DNA from: Opitutia bacterium
GTDB lineage: Bacteria > Verrucomicrobiota > Verrucomicrobiia > Opitutales > Opitutaceae
Direction: 5' to 3'
Length of the DNA stretch: 51,168 nt
NCBI GenBank assembly: GCA_947449835.1
Contig: CANFSZ010000012.1
Span: 1 to 51,168, forward strand
The stretch's first letter is position 1. Every line of letters begins with the position of its first letter. The notes under the pieces were generated by a model. The model saw only the letters and a program-made list of their open reading frames with translations, was not told the origin of the DNA and did not search any database. The position numbers and the translations under genes are program-made. Below are positions 1-9,800 of this stretch, piece after piece.

Positions 1-533
1 ATGACCGTGAGGTGGTCGGCGATTTTTGCGGTCCAAGGATAGAGCTCAGAGACCCAGTGGCCGGCGCGACCGTGTTGGGCGAATTTGTAAAAACTCGGGG
101 CCACGGGCAGCCGCGCTTGGCTGGCGGTCATGCCGGTGAGAACTTGGCCGCCGCGAACAGATTCAGGAAGGTCGGTGTTGAAGAGCGATTGGAGGCCGGG
201 CTTGTAATCCCAGGTCTCGAGCTGCGACGGTGCGCCGGCCATGAAGAGATAAATGGCGCGCTTGGCTTTGGGCGCAAAGTGCGGGACTTGCGCGGCGAGG
301 GCGGCGCCGTCGGCGGGATGACTCGCGGCGCGAGCGGATGAAGCGCCGCGGCCTAAAATGCTCGCGAGACCGGCCCAAGCGAGGGCTTTGCCGGAGCGGC
401 CGAGAAAGTGGCGGCGCGTCTCGAGGCGCAGCCATTCGTCCTTGAGCGATTGAGGCACGGGGAGGTGCCAGATCGTGGGGTTTTCGCCGCCGTGGTCGGA
501 GCAGAGGTCGTGGGAATCGTGGGGAGCGGACAT
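1..533 (-). CDS. DUF1501 domain protein, Tat-exported (3' part cut by window edge)
   Basis: Reading down the minus strand from ATG at 533 gives about 177 codons with no stop before base 1, so only the N-terminal third is present. Residues 40-45 (RRHFLG) followed by an Ala/Leu-rich stretch look like a Tat signal. The segment near residues 96-112 (FMAGAPSQLETWDYKP) is the usual start of the DUF1501 domain, a sulfatase/phosphatase-like alpha/beta fold of unknown reaction that is abundant in Planctomycetes and Verrucomicrobia. The start lies 11 bases after the stop of the DUF1549/DUF1553 cytochrome at 545-3946, the standard partner of this family, so the two are almost certainly one operon. Membership of DUF1501 is confident. 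The function is unknown; an exported, folded periplasmic protein acting with its cytochrome partner is inferred. Confidence 0.88.
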   Translation of the reverse strand, partial: MSAPHDSHDLCSDHGGENPTIWHLPVPQSLKDEWLRLETRRHFLGRSGKALAWAGLASILGRGASSARAASHPADGAALAAQVPHFAPKAKRAIYLFMAGAPSQLETWDYKPGLQSLFNTDLPESVRGGQVLTGMTASQARLPVAPSFYKFAQHGRAGHWVSELYPWTAKIADHLTV

Positions 534-544
534 GGCGCGGGCGG

Positions 545-3500
545 TTACTTGGTGAGAAATTCGTCGAGGTTAAAGAACTGACTGGAGACGAGTGTCCATT
601 GCGCTAGTTCGACCGGATCGAGGTTTTTTCCGACGGGCGTTTCGCCGACGGTGAGGAGGGCGCGGGCTTCGGTGGGATTTTTTTCGTAGTAAGTGGCGAA
701 GGTGGCGCGCGTGCGTTCGAGGGCGGTGCGTTCGGCGGGTTTGAGCGCGCGGCCGAGCGTGAGCTGCGCGAGGGTGTCGAGGCGGGCGGTGGCGTCGGGC
801 GAGCTGGCGACGGCGCGCTCGGCGAGCTTGCGGGCGGCTTCGACGAATTGCGGGTCGTTCATCGTGACGAACGCCTGCAGCGGCGTGTTGGTGCGGGCGC
901 GGCGGACGCACACAAATTCACGCGAGGTGGCGTCGAATGTCTCTAGGCTCGGCGGAGGGGAGGCGCGTTTCCAAAACGTGTACACGCTGCGGCGGTGGAG
1001 ATCTGCGCCGGTGCCGGGGATGTATTTCTTGGTGTTGGATTCGGGCATCGCGACTTCTTCCCAGAGGCCGGGTGGTTGGTAAGGTTTGACGGGGGCGCCG
1101 CCGATTTTTTCGACGAGGAGGCCCGAGGTGGCGAGGGCGGCGTCGCGTAGCATCTCGCCGTCCATGCGGAAGCGCGGGCCGCGGGCGAGGAACTTGTTGC
1201 CGGGGTCGGCGGCGAGGAGGGCGGGCGTCACCGTGCCGGATTGGCGGTAAGTCGCCGACGTGACGAGGGTGCGGTAAAGCTTTTTCACATCCCAGCCGCT
1301 CTCGCGGAACTCGACGGCGAGCCAATCGAGCAGCGCCGCGTGCGACGGCCGAGCGCCCATGATGCCGAAATCGCCGGCGGTCTCGACGAGGCCGCGGCCA
1401 AAAACTTCCTGCCACATGCGGTTGACGGTGACGCGGGTGAGCAGCGGTTGCTCAGGGGTGAGGAGCCACTCGGCGAGGGCGCGGCGATCGGGGCGCACGC
1501 CGGCCGGCAGCGGCGGAAGAAAGTGCGGGGTGCCCGGCGCGACGCGTTCGACGCGGGCGTAATAATCGCCGCGTTTGAGGAGATCGGCGTAGGCGGGTTG
1601 GGCGCGTTCGCGGGCGACGAGCGTGGGAGCGCCGCCGCGCGTGAGGATTTCGATGCGGTTGTCGAGGACGGCGAGCTCGGCGGTGATTTTTTTCGCTTCG
1701 GCGTCTATCTGGCCAAGGAAGAATTTCTCGGCGACGACGAAGGCCTCGTCCGTGGTCCAGCGGCTGGGATCGGGCTGACGCGCGATGATTTCGGCGGCGA
1801 CGTCTTCGAAGGGCAGGCGGGCGACTTCATCGGCGGCGAGGGCGCGGCGGTAGAAGCGGATGTCTTGGAAACGGCCTTCGCGGAGTGGATCGGAATCGTC
1901 GCGGCGTCCTAGATACGTGGTCGCGGCGGTGCGAATCGTGGTGAGGCTGGAGAGTTGGGATTCGAGCGCGGCGCGGCGGAAGAGGCGGATGTCGGGCGCG
2001 CTGCCTTTGCGGAGCGGTTCGCTGTCGGTGTAACGCAGCGGGGCGGCGGGGGTGAGTAACGGGCGACGCGGGTCGAGGTTGTCGCTGCGGACGGTGCGGC
2101 GGATCGCTTTGCCGTTGAGATAAACCTGGAGACCGGCGGCGCGGCGGGAACCGTCGTAGGTGAAGAACACGTGTTGCCAATCGCCGTTGGGGAGGACGTC
2201 GCGGGAGACGACGGTGAGGGCGCGACCGGCGGGGCCGTCGGCGAGGTTGATGACGAGGCGATTTTTATCGAAGAAGATTTCCCAGCCGCGGCCCGGGCCT
2301 TTTTCCGGCGAGTGATAACGCGAGAGCAGCGAGCCGTCGCCGGTGCCGCCGCCGCCGGGTTTGGCGCGGGGCATGAACCAGCCGCCGGCGGAAAAAGCCT
2401 CTTGGGCGTCGACATCACCGGTGCGGCCGAGGGGTAGTCGGGTGAAAATATCGAAGCGAGCGCTAGGCCAGAACCACGAAGATTCGCCCCAGACGAGGGG
2501 ATTGGTGTCGGCCTTGAACGTGGCGGGAAGGGCGGTGCCGGCGAGCGGCGCGGCATTGGTTACGATATCGCCTTTGGCTTCGTCGAAGCGGAGGCGCAGT
2601 TCGAGACCGGCGGGAGAAACCGGTTGTGGGCGAGCGCCGTTGGCGAGCCACGTCTTGATCTTGGCGGGGGAATTTTGCCTGAGCTCATTGAGGCGCGTTT
2701 CGAGGGCGGCGCGTTCGGCGAGGGCGGCGTTGACGGCAGGCAGGGCGGCTTCGGTGGGGACGCGGAGGACCGGTAGCGGCGCCTCGATGTTAAAATCCCA
2801 GGGTTTGTCGGCGGTGTTGTTCAGAAACGCGGCGAGCTGGTAGTGATCTTTTTGAGAGATAGGATCGAATTTGTGATCGTGGCAGGCGGCGCAACCGGTG
2901 GTCAGACCGAGAAACGTCGCTCCGAAGGCTTCCACGCGGTCGCGTGTGAGGTTCATCGCTACTTCTTCGGTGACGGTGCCGCCTTCGTTGGTGGTGACGC
3001 TGCAGCGCACGAAGCCGGTGGCGGCGAGTTCGTCGATATTCTTGGCGGGAAGGAGGTCGCCGGCGAGTTGTTCGCGGACGAAGCGGTCGAAGGGTTTGTT
3101 GGCGTTGAACGCGCGGATGACGTAATCGCGGTACGGCCAGATCGCCCGGTAGTTGTCGAAATGCAGACCGTGGGTGTCGCCGTAGCGGGCGTAGTCGAGC
3201 CAGTAACGCGCCCGGTGTTCGCCGTAGCGCGGGCTGGCGAGGAGACGGTCCACGGCGCGTTCGTAAGCATCGGGCGCGGTGTCGGCGAGGAAAGTGGCTA
3301 CTTCGGCCGGAGTGGGCGGGAGGCCAGTGAGATCGAAGGTGACGCGGCGGATCAACGTGGCGCGGTCGGCTGCGGGCGAGGGCGCGAGGTTTTCTTTTTC
3401 GAGCCGAGCAAAAATAAAGGCGTCAACGGGGTTCTGAATTTTAAGCTGTTGCTGTGCGAGCGTCGGCACGGCTGGGCGTCGCGGCGCGATGAAGGCCCAG

Positions 3501-3946
3501 TGGTCTTCGTAGACGGCGCCTTCGCTGATCCATTGGCGGAGCAGGGCGATTTCTTCGGGCTTGAGCGTCTTGTGCGCCTCGGGGGGCGGCATGACGACTT
3601 CGGGGTCTTTCGAAAACAGGCGTGTCACAACCGCGCTTTTCTCGGGCTGGCCTTTGACGATGGCGGGGCCGTTTTTGCGCTGGGCGAAGGCGTCCGTGGC
3701 GACGTCGAGGCGGAGTTCGGCTTTGCGGGTATTTTTATCCGGACCGTGGCAGTGGTAGCAGTATTCGGAGAGGATCGGTTGAATGTGTTCGTTGAAAGAG
3801 ACTTTCGCGGCGGCGGCTCTAGGGGTGGCCGCGGCGACCGCTTGGGCCGCAGAAGACTGCGAACGACCCCAGCCCACTTGCGCGAGCAACAGCAGCGAGC
3901 TGGCGGTGATCAGACTAAAAAGGGTAACGAAACGAAGGCGGAGCAT
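545..3946 (-). CDS. DUF1549/LamG/DUF1553 secreted c-type cytochrome (planctomycete type)
   Basis: A 1133-residue exported protein. Residues 1-30 form a signal peptide. A PSCyt1-type heme site CYHCH lies at 63-67 within the typical NEHIQPILSEYC context. DUF1549 (PSCyt2) follows at roughly 170-385 and ends in GCAACHDHKFDPI, a second CxxCH. A LamG/concanavalin-like domain occupies about 460-730, and DUF1553 (PSD1) runs from about 830 to the C terminus, with NRMWQEVFGRGLVE and SATYRQSG blocks. The family is thought to be periplasmic and perhaps linked to oxidation of complex carbohydrates, but no reaction is established. The LamG part carries an internal near-duplication (DSEPLRKGS..DIRLFRRA, then DSDPLREGR..DIRFYRRA). 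It heads an operon with the DUF1501 gene 11 bases downstream and is divergent from the symporter at 4247. Confidence 0.93.
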   Translation of the reverse strand: MLRLRFVTLFSLITASSLLLLAQVGWGRSQSSAAQAVAAATPRAAAAKVSFNEHIQPILSEYCYHCHGPDKNTRKAELRLDVATDAFAQRKNGPAIVKGQPEKSAVVTRLFSKDPEVVMPPPEAHKTLKPEEIALLRQWISEGAVYEDHWAFIAPRRPAVPTLAQQQLKIQNPVDAFIFARLEKENLAPSPAADRATLIRRVTFDLTGLPPTPAEVATFLADTAPDAYERAVDRLLASPRYGEHRARYWLDYARYGDTHGLHFDNYRAIWPYRDYVIRAFNANKPFDRFVREQLAGDLLPAKNIDELAATGFVRCSVTTNEGGTVTEEVAMNLTRDRVEAFGATFLGLTTGCAACHDHKFDPISQKDHYQLAAFLNNTADKPWDFNIEAPLPVLRVPTEAALPAVNAALAERAALETRLNELRQNSPAKIKTWLANGARPQPVSPAGLELRLRFDEAKGDIVTNAAPLAGTALPATFKADTNPLVWGESSWFWPSARFDIFTRLPLGRTGDVDAQEAFSAGGWFMPRAKPGGGGTGDGSLLSRYHSPEKGPGRGWEIFFDKNRLVINLADGPAGRALTVVSRDVLPNGDWQHVFFTYDGSRRAAGLQVYLNGKAIRRTVRSDNLDPRRPLLTPAAPLRYTDSEPLRKGSAPDIRLFRRAALESQLSSLTTIRTAATTYLGRRDDSDPLREGRFQDIRFYRRALAADEVARLPFEDVAAEIIARQPDPSRWTTDEAFVVAEKFFLGQIDAEAKKITAELAVLDNRIEILTRGGAPTLVARERAQPAYADLLKRGDYYARVERVAPGTPHFLPPLPAGVRPDRRALAEWLLTPEQPLLTRVTVNRMWQEVFGRGLVETAGDFGIMGARPSHAALLDWLAVEFRESGWDVKKLYRTLVTSATYRQSGTVTPALLAADPGNKFLARGPRFRMDGEMLRDAALATSGLLVEKIGGAPVKPYQPPGLWEEVAMPESNTKKYIPGTGADLHRRSVYTFWKRASPPPSLETFDATSREFVCVRRARTNTPLQAFVTMNDPQFVEAARKLAERAVASSPDATARLDTLAQLTLGRALKPAERTALERTRATFATYYEKNPTEARALLTVGETPVGKNLDPVELAQWTLVSSQFFNLDEFLTK

Positions 3947-4008
3947 GGTCGATGACGCAGAGGAAATGGCCGGGGATTTTTGAGTTAAACCGCGCCAGCG
4001 CGCGTGAT

Positions 4009-4018
4009 TGAAATTTCA
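4009..4018. promoter_or_regulatory. Candidate operator, copy 1 (TGAAATTTCA)
   Basis: Perfect 10-bp palindrome. With the following GA it forms a 12-base direct match to the copy at 4135. It lies 63 bases before the start of the minus-strand cytochrome gene. Confidence 0.4.
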
Positions 4019-4133
4019 GAAATAAAAAGAAGACGGAGCGTTTGGGGTCAGCGAGGCGCGAGGTGTGACTAAAAAGCAAATTCCCTATCGCAACGACTGC
4101 AAGGGCTGAGCCTCACGATTTCAAAAAATTATA

Positions 4134-4145
4134 CTGAAATTTCAG
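4134..4145. promoter_or_regulatory. Candidate operator, copy 2 (CTGAAATTTCAG)
   Basis: Perfect 12-bp palindrome that overlaps the end of a TATACT box (4130-4135), about 100 bases before the symporter start. A protein bound here would sit on the -10 region, as repressors often do. Confidence 0.42.
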
Positions 4146-4246
4146 AGCGATATTAAGCCGTGAGGGTGGGTCGAGCGCGGGAAACTTGGCTTAAGGGCTG
4201 CTCTTAAAGCTTGGCGCGCGCGTCGCTCGCTGAATCACTACAAATC

Positions 4247-5569
4247 ATGGTTACCCCGCATTCGTCTAGCGCCGCCGAGGCGCCCAAGCCTTGGTATTAT
4301 CTCAGCCTCACCAAGCAGATCATGCTTGGCCTCGTGCTCGGTGTTTTGATCGGCGTGGTCCTCTCGGGGTTGACCCCGGCCTCACGGGCGGTTTGGGATT
4401 CTTGGCTGGTGTTGGTGCGCGATATTTTTCTGCACCTGATCAAAGTCATGATCGCGCCGCTCGTCTTCGCCAGCGTCGTGCAAGGCATCGCCGGCACCGG
4501 CGATATGAAAAAAGTCGGCCGCATCGGCGCGAAGGCGCTGCTCTATTTTGAAATTGTGACCACGGCGGCGCTCGCCGTCGGGTTGTTGGTTGTAAACTTC
4601 GCCAAGCCCGGCGTGGGCTTGAAACTCGCTGGTAGCGCGGCGGCACTCGGCTCGGCGGCGCAGAATAAACCGCTCACGTTGATCGAGACGATTTTGCACT
4701 CGTTCCCGACGAGCTTGATCGACGCCATGGCGCGCAACGACGTGTTGCAGGTCGTGGTGTTTGCGGTGTTTTTCGCGATGGCGGTGATTGCCGCCGGCGA
4801 AGCGGGTAAACCGGTGTTGATCTGGTGCGACAGCGTCACGCAGGTCATGTTTAAGTTCGCCGGTATCATCATGAAATTCGCGCCGTTTGGCGTGGGTGCG
4901 GCGATCGCGGTCACGGTGAGCCACCAAGGCGTCGATGTGCTGTTTAATCTCGGGAAACTGGTGCTCACGCTCTACTTCGCGCTCGTGTTGTTTGTGGTCG
5001 TGATTTTCGGCGTGGTGGTTGCAATCGCGAAGGTTCCGTTGAAGGCATTTTTCCGCGCCGTGCGGGAGCCGTTCACGATCGCATTTACGACGGCAAACAG
5101 CGAAGCGGCGTTGCCCAAGGCCTTCGACAACATGGAAAAACTCGGCGTGCCGCGCGGCATCGTCGGCTTCGTGTTGCCGGCCGGTTATACGTTTAACCTC
5201 GACGGTTCCACGCTGCACTTGGCCGTGGCCTCGGTGTTCATCGCGCAGGTCGCGGAATCGACGACGGGTATCCATTTTGGCATCGGCCAGCAAATCACGA
5301 TGATGTTAACCTTGATGATCACTTCCAAGGGCGTGGCCGCAGTGCCGCGGGCCTCGATGGTGGTGTTGATCGCGGCGCTCCAATCTTTCGGTCTGCCGCT
5401 CGAAGGTGCGGCGATGATTCTCGGCGTGGACGCGCTCCTCGATATGGCGCGCACATCGGTGAACGTCCTCGGCAACTGTCTCGCCAGCGTCGTGGTCGCC
5501 CGTTGGGAAGGTGAATTCGACGACAAGAAGGCGGCCGAAGGTTTCGGCGCGGCTGATTTCAAAGCCTGA
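4247..5569 (+). CDS. Dicarboxylate/amino acid:cation symporter (DAACS family)
   Basis: A 440-residue inner-membrane transporter of the GltP/DctA family, which imports glutamate, aspartate or C4-dicarboxylates with protons or sodium. The family hallmarks are all present: the hairpin-1 motif TANSEAALPKAF, the TM7 motif FNLDGS and the TM8 motif DMARTSVNVLGN, which carries the Asp, Arg and Asn that bind substrate and cation. Family members commonly have a Ser-rich hairpin and NMDGT; here these are NSEAA and NLDGS, a mild variation. I chose ATG 4247 (MVTPHSS) over an in-frame TTG at 4211 because the family N terminus is short. Substrate cannot be read: the conserved TM8 Arg suggests an acidic side chain. 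The gene stands alone and is divergent from the cytochrome operon, with a possible operator upstream. Confidence 0.92.
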   Translation: MVTPHSSSAAEAPKPWYYLSLTKQIMLGLVLGVLIGVVLSGLTPASRAVWDSWLVLVRDIFLHLIKVMIAPLVFASVVQGIAGTGDMKKVGRIGAKALLYFEIVTTAALAVGLLVVNFAKPGVGLKLAGSAAALGSAAQNKPLTLIETILHSFPTSLIDAMARNDVLQVVVFAVFFAMAVIAAGEAGKPVLIWCDSVTQVMFKFAGIIMKFAPFGVGAAIAVTVSHQGVDVLFNLGKLVLTLYFALVLFVVVIFGVVVAIAKVPLKAFFRAVREPFTIAFTTANSEAALPKAFDNMEKLGVPRGIVGFVLPAGYTFNLDGSTLHLAVASVFIAQVAESTTGIHFGIGQQITMMLTLMITSKGVAAVPRASMVVLIAALQSFGLPLEGAAMILGVDALLDMARTSVNVLGNCLASVVVARWEGEFDDKKAAEGFGAADFKA

Positions 5570-5624
5570 TTTGCTGCGCCCACGGCGCGGCCGCACGTCT
5601 ATCAACGCGCGGCCGTCGCGCGGT

Positions 5625-6266
5625 TCAGGCGTAGCGGTCTTCGGTCCAAGGATCGGCGCCGTTGGAGTAGCCGCGCACTTCCCAGAAGCCGAGTTTGTCA
5701 TCGGCGAGAAAAGTGATGCTTTTGACGAACTTCGCGCCTTTCCACGCGTAAAGTTTCGGCACAATCACGCGGGCCAAGCCACCGTGTTCGCGCGCCAGTG
5801 GAGCGCCGTCAAACAACGTCGCGACGAGCACATCGTCGTCCAAACATGCCGCGAGAGGTAGATTCGTCGAGTAGCCGTCGTAACTCGTGAAATACACGAA
5901 TTGCGCCTCAGGTTTTGGCTGCGCGAGTTCGTACAACGTCGTGAACGCGACGCCGCCCCAGCGGCAGTCGTATTTGCTCCATGTCGTGACGCAGTGGAAG
6001 TCGCTCACGTCCTCAACGTGCGGGAGGGCGTGGAAATTCTCCCAGTTCAGCGTGACCGGTTTTTCGACCAGGCCGTCGAGCGTGAGGGACCAATCGGCGG
6101 TCGTGATCGCGGGTTGTACCCCGAGATCGAGCACCGGAAAACCATCGGTGAGTTTCTGGCCGGGCGGCAGGCGCTCGGGCGAAGGCACCGCGCGCGCCGT
6201 GACCCCGCGGGCTTTTTGTTTCTCGGCCCATTTTTGTTTCGCTTCGATGTAGCGTGCCTTGGACAT
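5625..6266 (-). CDS. Sulfite oxidase-like molybdopterin oxidoreductase
   Basis: A 213-residue protein of the sulfite-oxidase fold (oxidoreductase, molybdopterin-binding domain), close in size to the catalytic core of MsrP/YedY. Cys92 in DFHCVTTWS is the expected molybdenum ligand. The following WGGV, FTSYDGYSTNLP and YAWKGAKFVKSI blocks are typical of the cofactor pocket. No signal peptide or heme domain is seen, so this is probably a cytoplasmic member rather than periplasmic MsrP, and no MsrQ-like heme partner is adjacent. The substrate is unknown. It lies 41 bases downstream of the membrane-protein gene at 6308-6835 on the same strand and may be co-transcribed with it. Confidence 0.88.
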   Translation of the reverse strand: MSKARYIEAKQKWAEKQKARGVTARAVPSPERLPPGQKLTDGFPVLDLGVQPAITTADWSLTLDGLVEKPVTLNWENFHALPHVEDVSDFHCVTTWSKYDCRWGGVAFTTLYELAQPKPEAQFVYFTSYDGYSTNLPLAACLDDDVLVATLFDGAPLAREHGGLARVIVPKLYAWKGAKFVKSITFLADDKLGFWEVRGYSNGADPWTEDRYA

Positions 6267-6307
6267 GGCTGAAAACGTGATACGTGCGGCCGGTTTCGCA
6301 AGTCCGT

Positions 6308-6835
6308 CTACGTGGCGTCGGCCTCGTCGACGTGATCCAGCTCAAGCGCCGCTTCAATGGGCACGCGGCGCCGATGATAATACAGCGCCATCCCGCCCTG
6401 ATAAAGCAATGTGATCACGCCAAAAATCGCGTTGGAGATATTCGCGATGATCCGCAGAAATTCGTTTTCGTCTACGCCGGCGGCGGCGATCGTCTCGCGT
6501 TGTTCTGTAGACATGACCATGCGCACGGATTCGAGGTCGAGGTGCTGCGAGCGATAGGTCACGTAGGCCAGCACGATGACGAGAAGATACAACTGACTGC
6601 CGATGAGCCACGAGATGCCGCGTTTGTCGCCGTGGCGCAATAAGCCCACGCCGTGTAACTCCAACGCGCCTGCTCCAGCCACCAGCACGCCGATTGCCGC
6701 GCCCGGGACGTCTTTGCTCGCCGCGCAGATCAGACTGAAAACGCCCGCGATCGCGAGTTCGCTGATGCCATTGAAGCGGGCGAACCGGATCACGCGGAAT
6801 AAAGTCTCTTCGGGAAGCAAGGGCGGCGCACGCAT
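6308..6835 (-). CDS. Four-helix membrane protein of unknown function
   Basis: A 175-residue protein I do not recognise. It has about four hydrophobic segments (near residues 25-40, 43-65, 73-95 and 128-150) and an acidic tail ending EADAT. Between helices 3 and 4 is a soluble, charged stretch (about 96-125). It precedes the sulfite-oxidase-like gene by 41 bases on the same strand, and an electron-transfer or anchoring role for that enzyme is possible. However, no heme-ligating histidine pairs typical of MsrQ are obvious, so this is speculation. It is divergent from hrpA, with only 47 bases between the two starts. Confidence 0.72.
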   Translation of the reverse strand: MRAPPLLPEETLFRVIRFARFNGISELAIAGVFSLICAASKDVPGAAIGVLVAGAGALELHGVGLLRHGDKRGISWLIGSQLYLLVIVLAYVTYRSQHLDLESVRMVMSTEQRETIAAAGVDENEFLRIIANISNAIFGVITLLYQGGMALYYHRRRVPIEAALELDHVDEADAT

Positions 6836-6882
6836 GGAGAGTTGTCATTCCCGCGCCGAGCCTGAATCTCAAGCCTCTTTCC

Positions 6883-9800
6883 TTGGCCGCCTCTGAATCA
6901 CAACGTCCATTTCCCTTTCGCATCGAGTTCCCGCCCGAGCTTCCGATCAGCGCGCGCGCGGACGAAATCACGGCGGCCATCGCCGAAAATCAGGTCGTGA
7001 TTCTCGCCGGCGAAACGGGTTCCGGTAAGACGACGCAGATTCCGAAAATGTGTCTCGCCGCCGGCCGCGGCCAGCGCGGACGGATCGCCTGCACGCAACC
7101 ACGCCGCGTTGCCGCGCTGTCGATTTCGCGCCGCGTCGCGGAGGAGTTAAACGTCGAATGGGGCCGCGAGGTCGGCTGCAAAATCCGTTTCAACGACCAG
7201 ACCACACCGGCGACCGTGATCAAATTTCTCACCGATGGTATGTTGCTCGCCGAGGTTCAGGGTGATCCGTTGCTGCGCGACTACGACACGGTCATCATCG
7301 ACGAAGCCCACGAGCGCTCGCTCAACATCGATTTTCTCCTCGGCCATCTGCGCACGCTGCGTTTCAAGCGACCCGAGCTTAAAATCATCATCACCTCCGC
7401 GACGATCGACACCGAAGCATTTAGCGCGGCCTTCGACGGCGCGCCCATCATCAAGGTCGAAGGTCGCACGTATCCAGTCGAAGTCATCTACGCGCCACTC
7501 GACGGACTCGGCTCCGATTACGACGAAAACGACGAGAACGAAGAAAAATCCGACGCTGCCGCCGTCGCCTCCGCCAAGGCTGAGGCGCTGCACTACATCG
7601 ACGGCGCCGTCGAAGCCGTGGAACGCATCGCGCACGAAAGCGAGCGCGGTGACGTGTTGGTGTTTTTGCCGAGCGAGCGCGACATCCGCGAAGTCGGCGA
7701 TCTGCTCGAAGGCCGGCGCTTGCGCGACTGCGAGATCGTTCCGCTCTTCGGCCGGCTATCCAACGTCGAACAACAGCGCGTCTTCGCTCCAACGCAGCGC
7801 CGCAAAGTCGTGCTCGCGACCAACATCGCGGAAACATCACTCACGATCCCCGGCATCCGTTTTGTGGTCGATACCGGGCTGGCGCGCGTGAGCCGCTACA
7901 CGGCCGCCGCGCGCACGCGGCGTTTGCCCATCGAGCCGATTTCCCAGTCCAGCGCCGATCAACGCAAAGGCCGCAGCGGCCGTGTCGCCGAGGGCGTGTG
8001 TATTCGGCTCTATTCGGAAAAAGATTTTCTCGAACGCCCGCGCTTCACCGAGCCGGAAATTCGGCGCGCGAACTTGGCGGACGTCATTTTGCGACTAAAG
8101 GCCTTTGGGCTCGGCGACATCGAGCGCTTTCCCTTTATCAACCCGCCGGCGCCGAAGGCGATTCGCTCGGGCTACGTGCTGCTCGAAGAAATCGGCGCGC
8201 TGGCCACGGAAGAAACCGGCGACCTCGTGCGACCGCTGACGCCCGTCGGGCGCGAACTCGCGCGGTTGCCAGTCGACCCGACCGTCGGGCGCATGATCTT
8301 ACAGGCGCGCACGGAAAAAGCGCTGCGCGAAGTCCTCGTCATCGCCGCCGGCCTCAGCATCCAAGACCCGCGTGACCGGCCGATGGATAAACAGCAAGCT
8401 GCCGATGCCGCACACCGACGTTTTGCGCATCCGGATTCCGATTTTATTACGCTCCTTAACATCTGGGAGGCGTTTCATGATGAGTTTGAGCGGCTGACGC
8501 AGGCGAAGCTGCGGCGGTTTTGCCGTGATCATTTTTTGAGTTACACGCGCTTGCGCGAGTGGCGCGACGTTCACGCGCAATTGCTCGATACCTTGCGTGA
8601 GCGTGAGGCGTTTCGGATGTCGTCGATTTACGACGGCACCCGCGAACACGCGGAGCGTAATCCAGATCAGCCGCTGGCGTTTGGTACGCCCGGATATCGG
8701 GCGATTCACCGCAGTATTCTCTCCGGCTTGCTCGGCAACATCGCGCAACTCGACGAAGATAACGGCGGTTATAAAGCCACCAACGACCGGCGCGTGGGCC
8801 TGTTTCCCGGCTCGGTTTTATTTCGGCGCGAAGAACCGAAGCGCGGTAAACCCGATCCCGCCGCGGCGCCCAAGAAAGGCCCGAAGACTCCACGCTGGAT
8901 CATGGCCGCGGAGATGATGGAGACGACGCGGCTCTACGCGCGCACCTGCGCCCGCCTCGATCCGCTGTGGGCGCTCGACCTCGGCGCGCACGTGGTGCGC
9001 GTGGCGCACAGCGAACCGTTTTGGAACGAAGAGGCGGGACGCGTCATGGTGAAGCAACGCACACGCCTCTACGGCCTCGAACTCGAAAGCCGCGCCGTGG
9101 GCTACGGGAAAATCAATCCCGTGCACGCGACGGAAATTTTTATCCGCGAAGCGCTCGTGAATGATACCGTCGTTTTCCCGCTCGATTGTCTGCTGCACAA
9201 CCGCGCCGTGCGGGCGAAAATCGAAAACGCACTCACGCGCACACGCGACACCGGTTACCTCAATCTCGACGAGGCGATTTACCGTTTCTACGCGGCGCGC
9301 CTCGTGACGGAGGAAAATCCACAGCATATTTCCTCGGTCGCAGAATTGGTCGACCTCGTCCGCGAACGGCGTGGCGCGGAACCGGATTTCCTCATGCTCG
9401 AGCCCGAGAATTTGCGCGATCCTGAGACGCTGCAGCACGACGCGGTGGCGTTTCCTGAGGCGCTGCCCCTGGCGAATTCAGCCTTGCCGCTCGCGTACTC
9501 GTATAAACCCGGACAGGCGGATGACGGTGTGACGCTCGACGTCAACGTGCGTGATGCGGCTACGCTCACGGTGGCCGCGCTCGACTGGGCCGTGCCGGGG
9601 CATCTCGAGGCAAAAGTGGAACACTACCTGCGGGCGCTACCGAAGGAATTGCGCCGCGCTTTTGTGCCGTTGAATGAGAACGCGAAAAAATTTGTGGGCT
9701 GGGTCGCAGCGCGCGACCGGCTCACGGACCGCCGCGAGACGTTGACCGAGGCCTTGGCGGCAGAGTTGCGCGAACGCTTCCGGCTCGGGGTGCAGGCGAA

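Larger units (their letters stand above)
3947..4246. promoter_or_regulatory. Divergent intergenic control region with two copies of a palindrome
   Basis: A 300-base AT-richer gap between the cytochrome operon (minus) and the symporter (plus). It holds no convincing gene. The 10-bp palindrome TGAAATTTCA occurs at 4009-4018 and 4135-4144, both followed by GA; the second is a full 12-bp palindrome (CTGAAATTTCAG, 4134-4145). A TATACT -10-like box at 4130-4135 abuts the second copy and points toward the symporter. No good -35 hexamer is visible at 17-18 bases upstream. The arrangement resembles operators for a dimeric repressor, but no regulator is encoded nearby. Confidence 0.5.

Noticed and set aside
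2843-3955. A 370-codon plus-strand frame opposite the first cytochrome gene
   Set aside because: Antisense shadow of the CxxCH/DUF1549 region; no domain or signal peptide.
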